Shown here one piece after another: positions 42,354 through 57,100 of a stretch of DNA of 64,000 bases. The notes beneath the pieces are model-generated. The model saw nothing but the letters and a program-made list of their open reading frames with translations. It was not told the origin of the DNA and ran no database searches. Location of the stretch: contig NW_024881295.1 in the NCBI RefSeq assembly GCF_018691265.1, positions 17,593,904 to 17,657,903 of the forward strand. Direction: 5' to 3'. Numbering within the stretch: the first letter of the stretch is position 1; each line of letters opens with the position of its first letter. Source of the stretch: Tyto alba. Its lineage: Eukaryota > Chordata > Aves > Strigiformes > Tytonidae. Made by a program: the position numbers and the translations under genes.

Positions 42354-45132
42354 GCCTTCCCCTGCTTGGAGCTGCCACGGGGCCGTGCATGGGGGGTTTC
42401 ATTTTGGGTATGGGCTGCAGCTGCCTCGATAGTACCCGTGGTCAAAATGGTGGTATCTGGATTTGAGAAGGAAACCTGCCTTCTCTTCTTCAAGTAACAG
42501 AAAGGAAAGCGAAAGGGCCGAGGCTTGCCATCCAGCGTCAGTCTTAGGCATCAGCACAGGTTTCTTGTATGACCCTTGGTAGGATATTTAACCCCTTTGC
42601 TCCTGCTGCCATGCCTTTAAGATGTAAGGTAGTGTCGAACTGCCAGAGAAGTCGTGGGGATGTGTTCACTCCTTTTTCTGAGGTAGTCTGATAACACTGC
42701 AAAAATCCTAGATAGAAACAAGTCACTTTTCAGTTTTGCACACAAATAGGAGGCTGTGTTATTGAAAATAAATACTGCATGAACTGGTTCTTCTGTTGCT
42801 TATGTATAATCTGATAGTAGCATCCTAACTCTGCCAGGAAGCAGCATATTTTAATAAAGTCAGAGGAGGTATTGCTGTCCCCGTTGAAAGCAATTACAAA
42901 ATTTCCAGGATCAGGATATTAATCCAGGTGCTTTGGATGGGGTTTTCAGTCTCAGGAAGTTTAAGGGAAAGCTCAGCAACCCAGGTACACCCAGGTGGGG
43001 GAACAGGGGGAAATGCCACCAATGGCTGTCTTTTGCTACGAGACCCCCAGCATGCAGGCATAGTTAGAGGCCAAGCAAGTAATGGTTTGCTAAACTGATA
43101 CAAACATCTCAGTCATGACAGATCTGACAGGTCTCCATCAGGCCCTGGGAGTGGGCCCTTCTGGAGACCTCTGAGTCTGATGGGAAACTGCTCCCCTCCT
43201 GTGCACCACCAGCATGTAAATACACTATCGAAGGGATGATAAGGAAAGGAGGGAGATATTTTTTTTTTCACCCCTGTACTTGTTGATAGCAGGCCAAGAC
43301 ATGATGCGTTTGAAACAAGTCCAAGGGAAGTTACAAGGTAGCCATGCTGTGTTGCTCCTCCTGGACACAGGAAAAACACTGCATATAGAAGAAAAGCCAG
43401 ACATCTGTCAAGCACCTAACTACTACTTTTAGACTTTTTAAAATATTTTTAAAATTTTTTTAATTAAAAGACCATTTTCATCCCGCTCTACAGAAAGAAA
43501 ACCCAGGAAAATTGTTAAAAAGAAATCAAGGTAAAAGGTCTTGTATTCTTGTATTTTCCTTCTCCTTTCCTCATTCTCTGTTTCTTCCCATTTTTCTGTC
43601 TCCTCCTTTTCAGCCTTCCCTCCCTTCTTCCTTCAACAGTGGAAAAAGGAAAAAAATGGAGAAGGAAATCATAGTTGAAAACTCGTACTGGACAAAATTT
43701 GAAGAAAGAAAGATGAAGCAGATGGCAAACAAACCAAACAAGTTGTTAGGAGTTACTTTCCTGGCACACTACCCACACCGCTTATCCACCCTGCCCAGAC
43801 AGAGAGGTTGTGTCCACCCCTGTGTGCACCAAGCAAGTCCCTTCTCAGGTCCTTCTGGCAAGTTTATTTTTCCCAAAGAGAAATGTGTCATTGTTGAGCC
43901 TCTTCCCTTAGATCCTCCTGTGAATGAAGGGGATTCCTGGTCTGGCTGGACTGCTGCCTGGTCGGGTAGAGACACTGTGGTGTCCTCGACACGGCCCCAG
44001 GGCTGCGGCTGGACAGGGACCTCTTTCCATTCTGGCCCTGGAGGTGCATCCAGGCTCTGGAGGACTCTTAGAAATTCTTCCATTTCTACCTTTTTCCAAC
44101 ATGAAGTAATATTTATTTCTTCGCATCATCAGGATATCTTCAATTTTCATGACTCCAACACTCAACACAGTTTTTTGGGGGAGGAGAATTACAGAGGCAT
44201 TTCATCTTGGTTGGAGCTCAGCTCTCAAACCTTCCCCTGCCCCGGGTGACCATCACAGCCATCAGGCAAAGGACAGTGATCTACTGTAGTTCCCAATGAG
44301 CTGGAGATGCAGCTGTGCCCTTCCTCCAGCCCTCATCTTACTGTTTTGTTTGGAGAGAAGCTATGCCCATGATAGCCCTACTGCAGGGGTTAGCTACCGA
44401 GGATTGGAGCCACAGCTCTGTCCTCAGCAATCCTTTTGATTTTCCCTTGATCATGTGCATGTATTGTACCTTGCCAAGGGCCAGTAGAGGACAAAGAGCA
44501 GTAGGCACTGATCTGGAGGAAACAGGGTGTTTTGGTTTGTGTAAACCCTCAGAAGAGCCATGGAAACTGTTTTTTTCAGATGCCAGGGACATTGGGTAAT
44601 GTTTGTGTTGTGTGATTTGCGGGTGCTATTCAGTAGCTGCACGGTTTGTGCTTGTATCTGGGGTATTTCCTGAGCTTTGTTTCCCTGATGTGTGGCAGGA
44701 GGGGTTTGATGAGGTGCTTTCCTGGTCTTGAAGGGAAATGTGCCTTGCCCAGGTAGAAATAAGAGACAGTAGTCAAGCGATTTCAGTGCACAGCCAAGGG
44801 CCAGGAAACATTAGGTTGTCTTGCTGTTCTTTGCTTTATTAGGTTTCATGTGCTAATGTATAGTAACCTCTTACTAATTAGCTAAGTCAGGTTTAACAGG
44901 GTAAGAGGGGAGTAATGTTCATCAGAGGAGAAAATAAAATAATATAAGCTTTCAAAAAGTAAGAATTAAAATCCATGTTGTGAGGGGATAAGGAGATGGG
45001 GAAATGTGTACATTCTGCCATCCAGTTCTCCCTGTGGAGCTGCAGGGAAGGGCTGGGACATCAAAGTCAAAGACTATTCCTAAATATCTTGCTGGGGTCA
45101 AGGGAAGAGAAGAAACATGTCTAACAGTGCTT
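42354..45132. other. Intergenic, no supported gene
   Basis: Unique sequence. It has a short AT-rich patch at 43435-43470 and a pyrimidine-rich patch at 43545-43635. A 245-codon open frame over 43512-44249 has no recognisable domain. Confidence 0.5.
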
Positions 45133-45154
45133 GGGGGGGGGGTGGGGTGGGGGG
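45133..45154 (+). other. G-run tract with quadruplex potential
   Basis: G10, T, G4, T, G6 in 22 bases. It satisfies the simple G3+N1-7 four-run rule on the plus strand. Confidence 0.8.
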
Positions 45155-48100
45155 CAGTGAGGAGTTTTGGTTTGCTTTGTTTTGTTTTGAAACCCACAAT
45201 AAGCTCTGCCCCCTTGACTGCTCTTGAAGCACGATCCTTGCTCTGTTTTGAATCCGTGACCCATGACTGTATCTGCAAAGGAGGACATGTATTTTTGGAG
45301 CTGTCTGTTCTGGTTTGTCAAGCCTATGCTTGGAAAGCTATGTGGAAAAGAAAGGGATTCCCAGGGAGAAATGCTTTCAATGGCTGTGCAACGCCAGTCG
45401 TGGGCAACTCTGTCCTGTCTTGCTTTTGGTCACACGCCAAGACCATTCTGTGAAATGGTCTCTTGATTTTTTTCTCCCTTTTTCACCAGATGTAGAATAG
45501 TTTCCTGCCCAGTCTGGGTTACAGCCAGGATGAGGAGCTTCGCCCCGCTATCTGTCTAGGATGGCTTCTCTGGACTGGAGGCATGCTTAAAATCGTTTGT
45601 TATTTGCCAGTGGACACTAGACTTATCCAAAATACACTTTATTGAGTGTGAGGTTTTTGTTGTGCCATAGTGTTGATAGTGGTCTCTGGAGAAGGGTGAG
45701 TGATCACAGGCTGGTACCTTTCTTGACCTCTTATTTCAACAGGAGGTGAAATGAGCTTCTTTTTCTCATGGAGGAATAAACCCATCCCCAAACTGAAAAA
45801 AACAGTGTGTCACTTTCCCATATCCTGGAGAAGGACCATCGCTGCATCGTGCGACACAAACCTCCCTCCCCACACACTAGCTTTGAAGTGGGGATGAACT
45901 GAGAGCTGGAGCCCAGTGTTTCTTGAGCAGGGTCTCTGGGAACAAAGGGATTTTTGCTGGGGTGCTGCAAGCAGCACACCAGTGGGCCCAGGAGCTGCTG
46001 AAGAGAAATCCCACCAGTGGCAAGGCACAGCAGTGTAAATCAGAAACCCTGGGTTAGCCTCTTCAGGCTGGTGGGTGGCAGCCTGGCAATGGGAACTGGC
46101 CCAAGTGCCGGGGCTTAATTTCGTAATTTTGAGCTAAAGGTGTCCAGGCAGTGTTAGTTTTCTGTGCCAAGCTTTTGGATGAGGTATGAATTCCCCAGGC
46201 AGGCCGGGGAACTGTGGCTCCCATCAGCACCAGTGTGATGTGTATGTCAGTCATGTAATGGGGAGACGGCGGTGGAGGCCTCTCGCCCATGTCCCATGCA
46301 GTCCTGTCCCATGGGGGTCTGTCCCGTCACCAACACCAGGCTCTCCTGGTCCTGGTTGTTTTTGTAGGGCTCAGCTTTACACCTGCTGCTTAGCTAAAGC
46401 CTAAGCTATGGGCCAAGTAAAAGTGGAGCCCAGGGGCAGCCTCCAGTTGTCTTGTCCTATAAACCTTCTTGTCCAGGAGCCCAAGTGTGGGAGTGTGTGT
46501 CTCCACGTGGGTGAGTGGTGCAGTCAGGCACAGGTAGTTTTTTTCAGAGCCTGTGGGTGGAGGATATTTGAATGTTTTAAGAACATATTGATTTTACAGT
46601 GACAAGTTGGGAAAATGCTAGGAATTAATTTCCTTTTTTTTTCTTTTTTTTTTTTTTTTTTTCTAAATGAGTTACCTGCCCTAGCCAGCAGTTAAGAGAT
46701 TCAGCTTTTAAAAGCTATTTGGTGCCTAAAACTTTACATAATGTAATTTTCAATATGACTCCGCACCCCAATCTCTTTTGCAGTTCAAGACAGAGGTGGC
46801 ATTTCCCTTGCATTTGGGGGTGGCCAAGTTCAGTCCCCCTTTTCTACTTCCCTGGTCTCCAGGCAGATGGTGTTGGGCTTTATTAGGGCAGGGGGGTGCT
46901 GACCTGTGCAGTTACTTCTGGGGAGGGGTCTCTCCAAGAAGCTGTCACAGCCTGTGGTCAGGGAAGGCATCAGCAAAACCTTCACTGTTTGGATGTTGGG
47001 CCCCTGTGAGGCTTCATGTGAAGAGGAGAAGGGTGGAAGGGGGCTGGTCCCTTTCAGAAAGTTAGAGATCTGAGGTGTTGCACATCTCCACGTGGGTGCA
47101 TGTGTGTCGGGACATCTGGGGGAGAATTATACTTTGGTATTTTTTGTGTCTTAATCGCACCACTGATGTCCATGTTGAGACAGACACCGGTGAGTAATTG
47201 CGTTGCTGCCAGCATTTCAAGTTTGTGAGCATCTGGACCTCAACTATAAGTCGAGGTAATTTGTAATCTTGGTAACGCTTTTCAAATTTCTTCCCTTTCT
47301 GGAAGGAAGGGAAGCGTGTTTTACTGACCATGGGGCAGAGGTGTCAGCAACACCTTCTAGTTGTTCTGGCCAAAGTCCCTCGGATGGGCTGACGTACGGC
47401 ACATCGAACGATGGCAAAGCAATTTCCCACTGCGTCCGATTCCATCGATAGAAGCAAATCCCCTGGGGAGTGAAATACAATTGCTGCAAACAAGGGCTCA
47501 TTTTGGCTGTGTACATCACATGGGCGAGCAGCAGCAAGGCTGCAGGCTGGAGACGTTTTCCCTCACAGTGCAGGCACCATCCCTTCCTACATGGTGATAA
47601 ATGAGACTGTACCTGTGTGGCACTTCACAGAGGAGCCAGGCCTTTGCTCTTCCTCCTCCTCTTGTCCCCAGGGCCCACGTACTTATCATGATGTAGCAGC
47701 TGCGGTGGGCAGTGGTTACACTGCCTCTGTTGTTAACTTGCCCTGACTTGCATCTCATACCCAGTTCTGTCCTCTTTTTCCTCCACATCTACCACATTTT
47801 TCCTTACAACCCTGTGATTTTGAGGAAAGCACAACCACACAATAAGGCTGCTTCTCCTTGTAGGAGAGCATTGCCATACAGTTGTACTGGGAAGTGGCAT
47901 AAGCTCTACCAGTATAACTGTACTTACGCTGATTTAAAGCATCTACCTCAGTTTTTATCAGCATAAGCCTGTTAATAAAGAGGGAAAAAATCTTACAGTC
48001 TCCTGGCAGAGCTATACCAACGATGTAACTAGACCTAAGGGCGCATTTACTTTAAAGTTAGGTTATGTGATTTCAGTTAAATCTTCCAAAGTATGTGGCA

Positions 48101-51100
48101 ACACTTCTATTTATGTTCCATTCATGATAATTTGAATTTATATTAAGTCCATCAGGATCGAGTTTGAGCTAGAGTTGAACACAGCATTACTTTTCACACT
48201 GCTTTGGGTGGATTAGAAGCAGTAGAGCTAAATCATCACAGTCCCTTGTGAGAGCAATTTCACTGGTAGAAAGATGCTCAGAGTTTTTAACTACATTTAT
48301 CAAAACAACCTGCAGACACAGGCACACTTTCATCAACGTGACTACCAGTGTGACCACCTACCACCCAAATGGTCTTTAAACTGGAATAATCATGCTTGTA
48401 AAGTGGGCTGCTCTGGTTTTGATTTTGACGGGCAGCACTGGTTGCTTATGCATAGACAAGACCTAAGAGAGCTCCCTGCAGTGGGTAGGTGCCATAACCC
48501 TGGTGTTACACAGGCCCTGCTGGAAGTCCTTCTCCATGCAGAAATCCTTGGCCAGTGCCCAGGATAGCTCTCACTTCTGGTTCCCGGGGCCTCGTGCCCC
48601 TCGTTGGTGTGCTGACCAGGAGGTGCACATCACAGGGATACTGGGCACCCAGTTTCACTCAGATACCCCTGTGGCAGGGGAGATAGCCAGGAAGATGGGG
48701 CAAGGGGAGACCTGAGGCTCTGCTGTGATCAGTCTGCTTCCAAATCCCACCATGGACACCAGTGGTACGTGGCCTCCTGGATGCTCAGGGGCCCCCTGGA
48801 AACACCATTGTCGCTGTGTCACCTGGACCCCAGGCATGCTTGTACTCTGGGGACTCCAGCCTTCAGAGCATCTCTGGGTAAAGCCAAAATCCCCCAGGCA
48901 GGTGCCGTACCCTTGCCGGTGCTTAGAGACTAACCAATAATCAGCTTGAGGGCTTTCTGGCAGCTTCTGGGAGGCAGTCACTGGTAATTAAACCTCACAC
49001 TTTGGAAGGGCAACTCAGGTTTGGCTTTGCCCAGCAGGAAACGGGATCTGTGTCGGAGTGAGGTGCTGGAGCTATCAGCATGATGAGAAGAACGGGCTGG
49101 GCTATCCACAGGTATGGGCCACCCTCAAGCACCACTGTCAGCTTTGCTGTGGCTGGGGAGGAAGGCAGCGTGGCCGTGCAGAAGCTGGAGCTTTCACTGT
49201 GCTTTAGCTGTTAACAAAAGCCACAGACATGCTACCCTCTGTGAAGCAGCATGTTTGTCTCCTCTCAGAAACTTCCATATATCCAGCTTTATTTATTTCA
49301 ATCAAATGGAAAAAATTGGTCACACACCTAGAAGTATTCTACCCAAACAAACTGGAAACTTCGCTGAAAGGAAGTGTAGGGGAAAATGCCATTCTGACCT
49401 CTTTGAATACATGGATTTTATTTTAGTTGCCTTTTCTTTCTCTTCTATGCAGTATCCCCTCTCCTCCCACAACACATCTCAGGACTTGTCAGATTGATCT
49501 TCTTCATTTTGTGCTGGAGGACTCAGGTCCTTCAGGTCTCACTTGCTGACCGAAAGCTCAGTGCTGATTAATCTTTAACAGAGGAAGCTTTTCTCCCAGG
49601 TGTTTCTCAACCACATGAGTTAAAGTGAGTGCACAGGACAAATAACAGAAGAAACACTGAGCTTAACAGAACTTGGCTGTTTCACAGCTGATGAAGTTTT
49701 ACTGCCATTATCTCCAGTGACATTATTTCACTAGTTCTCCCTGTCTCCAGAGTATTCCAGCGGGAAAAAAATGAATAGGTGAGGCCTGAACAAAAGTACT
49801 CCAACCCAATCTATTTTTCTTTTGCAGGTCACCTTTAATCTCCTCCAGGGTGAAAATTCCTTTTCTTTTCTCATACTTATTCTCAGTTTTGTTCTTACTG
49901 TATTTCTTTTACATCTTTTGTTCTTCCACCATGTTCTGCTTTGTTTGCGCTGCTGGCAGTGGAATTGATTTAAAAATGTCCAGCCTTTGAAACAAGTGAT
50001 CTCTAGATGAAATTGCTCCCAAGGGCTCCTAGCAGCTGCAGGGGCAAGTGGCATAAATGTAGATTTAAGACCAGTGGGTGAAGGCAACAGTAAATAAAAG
50101 TGATAGCTGTGGAAAGTATTGGGCAGGTTTCTGGGGGAAGGATGTCTCAAAGAAGCTGTGTGTCCCAGGAGCATGCCTGGCAGCCTGCGAAAAACTATAA
50201 ATGTGTGGGGCAAGACCTCTCCCTATGCCATAGGACTGGCTTGTCTCACCTTGACGGGGAGCAATTGCACAAGGTGCCCAGGACTGGGAGGAGCCCGGGT
50301 TCTGGCAGCTTTCCGGGAGAGAAGAGGCCAGTGAGGCTGGGAGGTGATTAAGTTACTGGGTATTAACAGCCTGGCCACCAGTGAGGAAGCAACCCTAGAC
50401 CCCACCAGAGGAGTTTTCAACAGGCCACCTGGGTTGTGAGTCCTGGGTAGCACCTGTGAGTGGAAGTTGGGAGGACTGAGCACAGGAATTGTCCTGCCTT
50501 ACCTACTCTGATCTTACACTTTTCCCCTGTCTATACCCTACTGACCACTGTCTGGGGGAGGATGGCTCGAGTGGCAGAAATCAGACCAGACCTGAGCTCT
50601 CAGCCTGCTCGGGGAGGAAGGAGGCAAGCCAGCTTGGCCCCGCTGCGGGCTGGCAGGATCGCTGAGGTTGCTGAGGAGGAGGCTGTGCCTTAGACTGGGC
50701 TCAAAAAAGCAATGCCTGCCAGACCCGCTGTGCTGGCCAGCTTTGCTTCCCTTTGGAGGTGGTGGGCTTGGTGGGCTTAGTCAGAGCCAGGCAGCCTCAC
50801 AGCTAGTAGCAGCTCTTCTCATTGAGCACAGCCCTATTCCTCTTTGCAAATTATCCTCAAGTAATTATACTTCTGCTTATTTTACAATGATTGTGCTAAT
50901 GATTTTTGCAAATGAATTTTAAACCAAGAGATGGCTAGCCTGATTATTTGGCTGCTTTTGCTGCTGTCATCACATCCAATAGCTGTTATTCAGAAAACAC
51001 TCTTTGCACTTGTGTTTACTCACCCAGATTATATGGTGGGGTTAGGCTCTTTTGCTGGATATCTCCCAAGCCACCGAAAGCTTTGGAGGTGGCAGCCCAA

Positions 51101-54100
51101 ACGCTTCAAATGTGAATACTCAAGCCAGCAAGTATTTGTCTGAGTATCTGCCAAGCTCCCATTTTTTGGGAACAGGCTGGTGAATCAAAATTTAGTCTCA
51201 TGAATGTTTATGGACAACAACCAAGAGAACGGCTCCAAATCCCACCCTTCCAAACAAATTCCGCTTCTCTCCTAAGGCATGTTTCCAAATTCATTTGGGC
51301 TTACCAGTCCGTGTCTAGTTCTAGCCAAGTATGGAATATCCATGTAACTCATTTATTTTCTCGATCCCACTTTCCTTTCTTCTGGGAAAGGAAGGGATCT
51401 CTCAGACTGGTGCTGAGAGACATTCTTTCTCCCCAGTGCCTGTGATACTACCTGCTCCAGCCTCTAACTTGCACAGCTATTATACAGAAAACACTTGTTG
51501 CTTTCACATTCAGCTTTTATGCCTTCAGTGGAAATGGCTGATTCCTGGCCTGTTTTCTTTCCAGACCAGCAGTGCATGAGGTGGGGAGATGGTTTGCTGG
51601 GCTTCCAGTGAAAGGAGAGAATGTCTTTGCCTATGGCAACTGGTGTTTCCAGCTGACCTGCTGCAGTTCTCAGGTGTTCCTCAGCCAGGACTGTGTGGAG
51701 CCATGAAAACACATATACCAGGCTGGTTCCCTCAGGCCTGAGATCTGCACCTGCCCTGCAAGCAAACTGTTACCATCTCTCTCTGTCTTTTAATTTTAGG
51801 AGGTGTCACATCAGCAATGGGGCTTGAGGAGAGATTGAAGACCGAGAGGGAACAGTGATGGACAGGCTAATGCCAAACATGGCATTCTCAGGAAAGGGTG
51901 AGTTATGATATCTCGTTAGCTGAAGTTTCATTCCTTTTGACAAAAGGAGGCCAGAGGCTTTGCTGATGGCTCCCCATTGAAACTACCATCTGTAGGTACC
52001 TGTTCTAATTCGGTTTGTTTGGCTGAAGTAAATCTGACCTGGTAATGTGGCATTACATGCAAAAAGCCCTTTATGGGCTCGGGCCCTGCGGTGGCTGCAA
52101 ATCACACCTGGCAGATGAGGGAGAGCTGAGCTTCCTACATGGTCCAGCACATCCAGGGCTGTGCCCACGCATTCCCCAGGAGGTGGGGAAACACACCTCC
52201 ACCAGTCCCACTTTCACCAAGAGCTGTGAAGAAGCTCTCCAAAACACTGCAAAACTATCTTGGCTCACCAGGAAGGGACTTGATCTTGCTCCTGCGGGAC
52301 TCAGCTGGCATCAATTCCAGCAGAGCTCCATGGCGTGACGGGCGATAATGATTTCCCTGTTCTGCACTACACGCTCCCTGTCCTTGCAGGTCTGGCCAGT
52401 GCAGGCTGCGCTCACGTGCAGAAATGCAGAATGGGTTCTCTAGGGAGCGAGGGCAGCATGACATTTTCACTGACTGTTTTTTTATCCTAGACAAGAGTCT
52501 ATAGGAAAGATTTCTGAGACAGATATAGTTTACCTCTCTTTTAACTTTATTAGCTCTTAAATAAGATGCTGTCAAGCTCACAGAGTGGCGTGGGGAACAC
52601 AGGCTCCCTGGCCAAGGAGAGGGATCAGGGTGCTCTGTAAGACCCCTGGCTTGCTCGCAGAAGGGACTCCTGCTCACAGCATTTGCTTCAGCTCAGAGAT
52701 GATGTCTTTTTGTCAAGATGCCTCCAGCTTCCATGTGATCCTCCCACTCAGGTCTCAAACCCTCCTGGGTTTGCCCAGCAAAAATAATTTTCTTTCTTCA
52801 TTTTCCTTCTTGCCAGCCTTGCCAGCCCTCCTGGCACCACTGTCTGTCTTCTTCAATGTCTGAAATAACCTGGTGGGGGTCTTACAGCCTCCTCCATGCT
52901 GCTCTAGAGCCTGCTTAGCCTGAAACATGATCTTTAAACCCAGTCCATTATCAGGATATTAGCACAGATGTAGATGGAACCACAAGCGGCAACCTCAACA
53001 AAGACGTAAGGCAGCATGTTTTCCTTCCCATCCGTATGGGTTAAGGGCTTTGGCAGATGAGCTGCCTTATGTTTAGCTGTGAGGTGTTGTGGGCGTGATT
53101 GCCTGCTCTGAGGAGACGAGGGGGACCTTTAAAGAAGGTGAGTTTTGTTAATGAGGCATAAAATGTGTGGGATTGCTGGTGTACCCTCAGCCCACCTGAG
53201 CACCTGGGGAGCTGGTGTGGGGTCATGGCTGGGATGAAGCAAGCCCTTGTGTTCCAGCTGCAGCGTATGGGGCAGAATCCAGGTCACTGGCTGCATTGTC
53301 TCTGCAGCACTGAAAACCGCTAAGTATACTTTTGTCACTAATTTAAGCATACCTAGCTCTGCTTTCACACAAAGAGAGGATCTGGTAAGTGTCATTTAGG
53401 TGTCATTTTTGCCGGCGATCTCTGGGCAGAATTATACTTTAATGCACTTGAGCTCGTTCCCCCGCACCTCTGAAAATGCTGCTGCTGACAAGGTGATGCT
53501 CTCAGAGCCAACAGCTCCCGCACACTGCCTTTGAGAGAGACTTCTCCATGCTCCCAGTGGATGCACGTTGTTTTGAACCACAGAAAGAAAAAGGGAAATA
53601 AAGACTTCACTCAATGCCTTTTAGAGCAAATGACAGGATTTACATGCTAAGCAACCAGTTGTTCGTACATGGATCCTTTCCTTGGCTGGTGGCTTGCTCC
53701 TGACACTTCAAACGAGGATTCTTCTTCCTCTGCCTTCCCCCTCCACCCCAAAAGCCTGACCCACAGCCACTAGTGCACCTGACCAGTGACGCTGTGGTGT
53801 CCTTTGGGATGATTCCTCCTGAGCCCTGCCTGCCCTCTTCCCCCTTCACAGGGCTGCACTGCTGCGAGCCTGGCCCTGTGCAAGGGCTGTGTCAGGCAGG
53901 GCTGTGCAAAAGCAGGAGAGGCTCATGGACAGAGACTCAACCTCCCTGCCATGCATGGCGTGCCAGACCTCTGCACCCTCTGCGTGGCTGCAGCCAGCCC
54001 TGCTGGCGGAGAAGATGGAGACTGCAAACATGGAGGGCAAGGGGTGTGCACGATGCCTTTAGCGTGGCCTCGTGTGTACTGCTGCAGCCACCCTTGCAGA

Positions 54101-57100
54101 AACTGCTGCAGCAACATGGGTGCAACCAACACCATGCAACCCATTCACTTGCTGCCTCCCCCATTTTTTGGCACCAGGCCCTCTGCCCGCGCTCCTGCCC
54201 TCCTTCCTGTCCATGCCCTTGGAACCTCTTCTCTCCCAGCTATGTGTGTTTTTCCAGTGTCTCCGGGTACCCCTCCCACCCCACAGCCGTGACATGCAGG
54301 ATGTTGATTTGACTGGACGTGAGCTCAAAGCTCATTAAGGGCTCGTCAATACGGGCAATGAGGAGCTGCGTGGGGTGAGGCAGGGGGAGAGGAGCCCCGT
54401 GGCAGGAGGGGTTCATAGCTCCCCTCTGCGTGCAGGAGCAGGTCAGTATGTGTCTCCCCGAGCTGGTGTCTCCCTGAGCAGCTCTGTGCACCCCAAGGAC
54501 TCGCAACTGGCCAGCACTGTGAGGTAGGTGCATCCACTGGGACAGCAGTGTCTGGTCTTGGGGACGTGAGTGCTGGGACCAGAGAAGGGAGGATTGCAGC
54601 AGCGGTGGGGAAGAGCCGCCTGCCTGCATGAGCATCGCTGGGGAAGGGCTGTTGCAAGTGCTGAGCTCTCCTCCATCCACGCTGGGCTGGTGGTGGGGCT
54701 GAGGGGCTCAGCACCCTGAGGACAAGGCAGGATGAAGGATGGTTTCTGCCTCCCAAAAGGTGCTGGAGCAGTGAGCAAATGGGGACAGACCGATGGGTTC
54801 AGAGCAGGACCCAAAAGTGGTATTTGGGGCCTGAAACGTGGAAAGTTTGTCAGTGGCTGTGGACTGGGGGGAGATGTAGTGAGCTAAAATGATGGCTCAG
54901 TAAAGATGTTGTAACAGCACTTAGGTGAAAGCCAGGGCGCGTTACCCTGGGGAGGGTCTCTGGTGGGTAGGGCTCAGGGGATGGGCTAGGTGATATGCAT
55001 AGAAGAGGGACTGGTTCAGTTGCCCCTCCCTGGGGCTGGGACAGCCCATCCTGGCCTTGTGCACTGCAGTCCCAAGGATCAACCTGAACCACAGCATTTC
55101 AGGCTCTTGGAACCCCTTTGCAGAGGTCCTGCAAGCTCTGGCTGTCTCTGACAGTGGAGTTGAGCTTCCTTCCCTGTACAGCTGCCGGGGTGTTGCAGAG
55201 GGCTATGTCTGTGCCCTTCCTTCCCATCTATCTCCAAGAGACTCTGACCCTGAAGGAGGTGCCTCATACCCTAGGTGAAGCCCTCCCCATCCCTCTGTCT
55301 CCATGGCGCTGCAGAACTGACCAAACTCATCCACACCCTCCCTCCCTCCCCTCCTACCTTCTCCCTGCTCCCCACCTCCTGTGAGTGCTGTTTGGAGGAA
55401 GCCACAGCCACAGCCTGGCTACCAAAGGCTCCCCAGTTTGATGGTGACCTCCCTGTGATTCTCCTAGTGCCTGGTGGAGACCTCCAGCGTACTTACTTTC
55501 AGTTCTTCTCCCTCCAAGAGAAGCTCTGCGACAGTTTGGGATTTTGTAGGGTGAGGAGAAGGAAGATCTGAGTGTTAAAGTAGTAGAGATAATAATGCCC
55601 AGCTAGTTGCAGGATGATCCTAGACGGTGGGGGATAGTGCCCTCACTGGGTAATGAGCACATTTTCCGGGCTATTTTGAGGAAAACCTCAGCCAAGGGGC
55701 TACCAGATAACAATGCTCATGCGTGGTTCCTGCAGAGGGAGATGGCTCTGCCGTTCTCTATTTTCTACCCCAAAAAAGCATATGAACAAAATGGAGCCTT
55801 GCAGCAGCCTCAGAGCTCTGGGGTATGATTATCTCTCTGGTTTCGAGGAGAAGGAGAACAAAGAGTTTGGCATCTGAAAGTGGGACACAGATTTCCTCTC
55901 TGACTTGGCTGTGCTGCAGCAGGAAAGCAGTGCTGTGCTCTGCGTGGTGAGGCTCTGGTCTTTCTTGGAGCTGAATGTGCATGCTGGAGTGGCACCGGGC
56001 AGTTTCACTGGTGCCACGTTTTGAATGAGCTCTTGGTGACTTGATTCAGTGCTCAGTAGCTGCTGTGACCCTGCCCAGGAGGAGCAGGGGGAAGGTCTGC
56101 GTTTTGTCTCCTCCTTCTCCCATCCATCTTTCCCTTTGTGCTTCCAGCTGAACACGGTAGCAGAGATTTTTGAGGCAGTGCAGGGTCTTTACCTGCTCAT
56201 CTTATTCCAAGAGCAGCAGGTACTGGCCAGTGTGGAGCAGGATGGACTCATCTGTGCCCTGTGGATCACATCCCCAGCTGCGAGCTATTCGGCCACAGGG
56301 GACACCAGTGGCCAGTCCTTTGCTCCTCTGCTGTGCAAGGTGAGGACAAAATGCTCCCCTGCCATACTGGACACTTCAGGGCAGTCTCTGGATCACTCTC
56401 ACTCTTGTTTCTGCTCTTTCCTTGTCATTTTTTTTTTTTCCCCTTTATTCACTTTTTCATTATTAAATTGTGGCAACAAAGTCCAAGGTGTCTTTCTCAG
56501 GTGAAGGTCATCACTTTTCATTGCAAGATCATTTTCACCCAATTTGTTCCGTTCAACAATTTCATAAAAAAACAAGAAAAAACTAAACAAAAACCCTACC
56601 AAAATGTATGAAGCCCAGTACAGCAAATAACCACTGACATTACTTGCAACATCTCTGGAAGTGCATCAAATCCAGTTCTATGTGTATGAAGTTATTATTT
56701 CCCCCTCATCACGCATTGCACAGCCATGCCTTTTGCACAGTACTTGTGACACCCAGTGAGATGGGGAAATTTACCCCTGTAAAGGCCACGATCTCACTGG
56801 GGATGTTGCTGCAGCTCAGTTTGAACTAAAATCTTAGCTCAGAGGCACAGTTTTGGTAAGGTAGCGGCTGGCAGGAGCAGTAACTCATGCTGCATGGGCT
56901 GAGCTGTGACACTGCAGCCTGTCTGGGGGAAAAAGTGAAGGTGCCAGCGGGGATGCCCGCCTGCACTGTGGTGACAGTGCCTGGAAACCATGCTGGACTG
57001 TAATGAAAGGGAACAGGAGGTTTAAGGCAAGTGAGAAATTCCAGCTGAAATTGCCCTCTGTGCTTGTTTTTAGGCACCTCTGCTCCAGTGATGTTCTCGC

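Noticed and set aside
41749..42497. Several long open frames of WVPAG/LGAHW-type repeats, plus an antisense STQRAPSGHPAG-type frame
   Set aside because: They are translations of the 11-bp minisatellite in every frame, not genes.
43512..44249. 245-codon plus-strand open frame
   Set aside because: Low-complexity start (Ser/Phe/Pro), no domain, no splice context.
53773..54814. Cluster of 110-180 codon open frames on both strands
   Set aside because: Frames overlap on both strands in a GC-rich tract with no recognisable homology; composition explains them.
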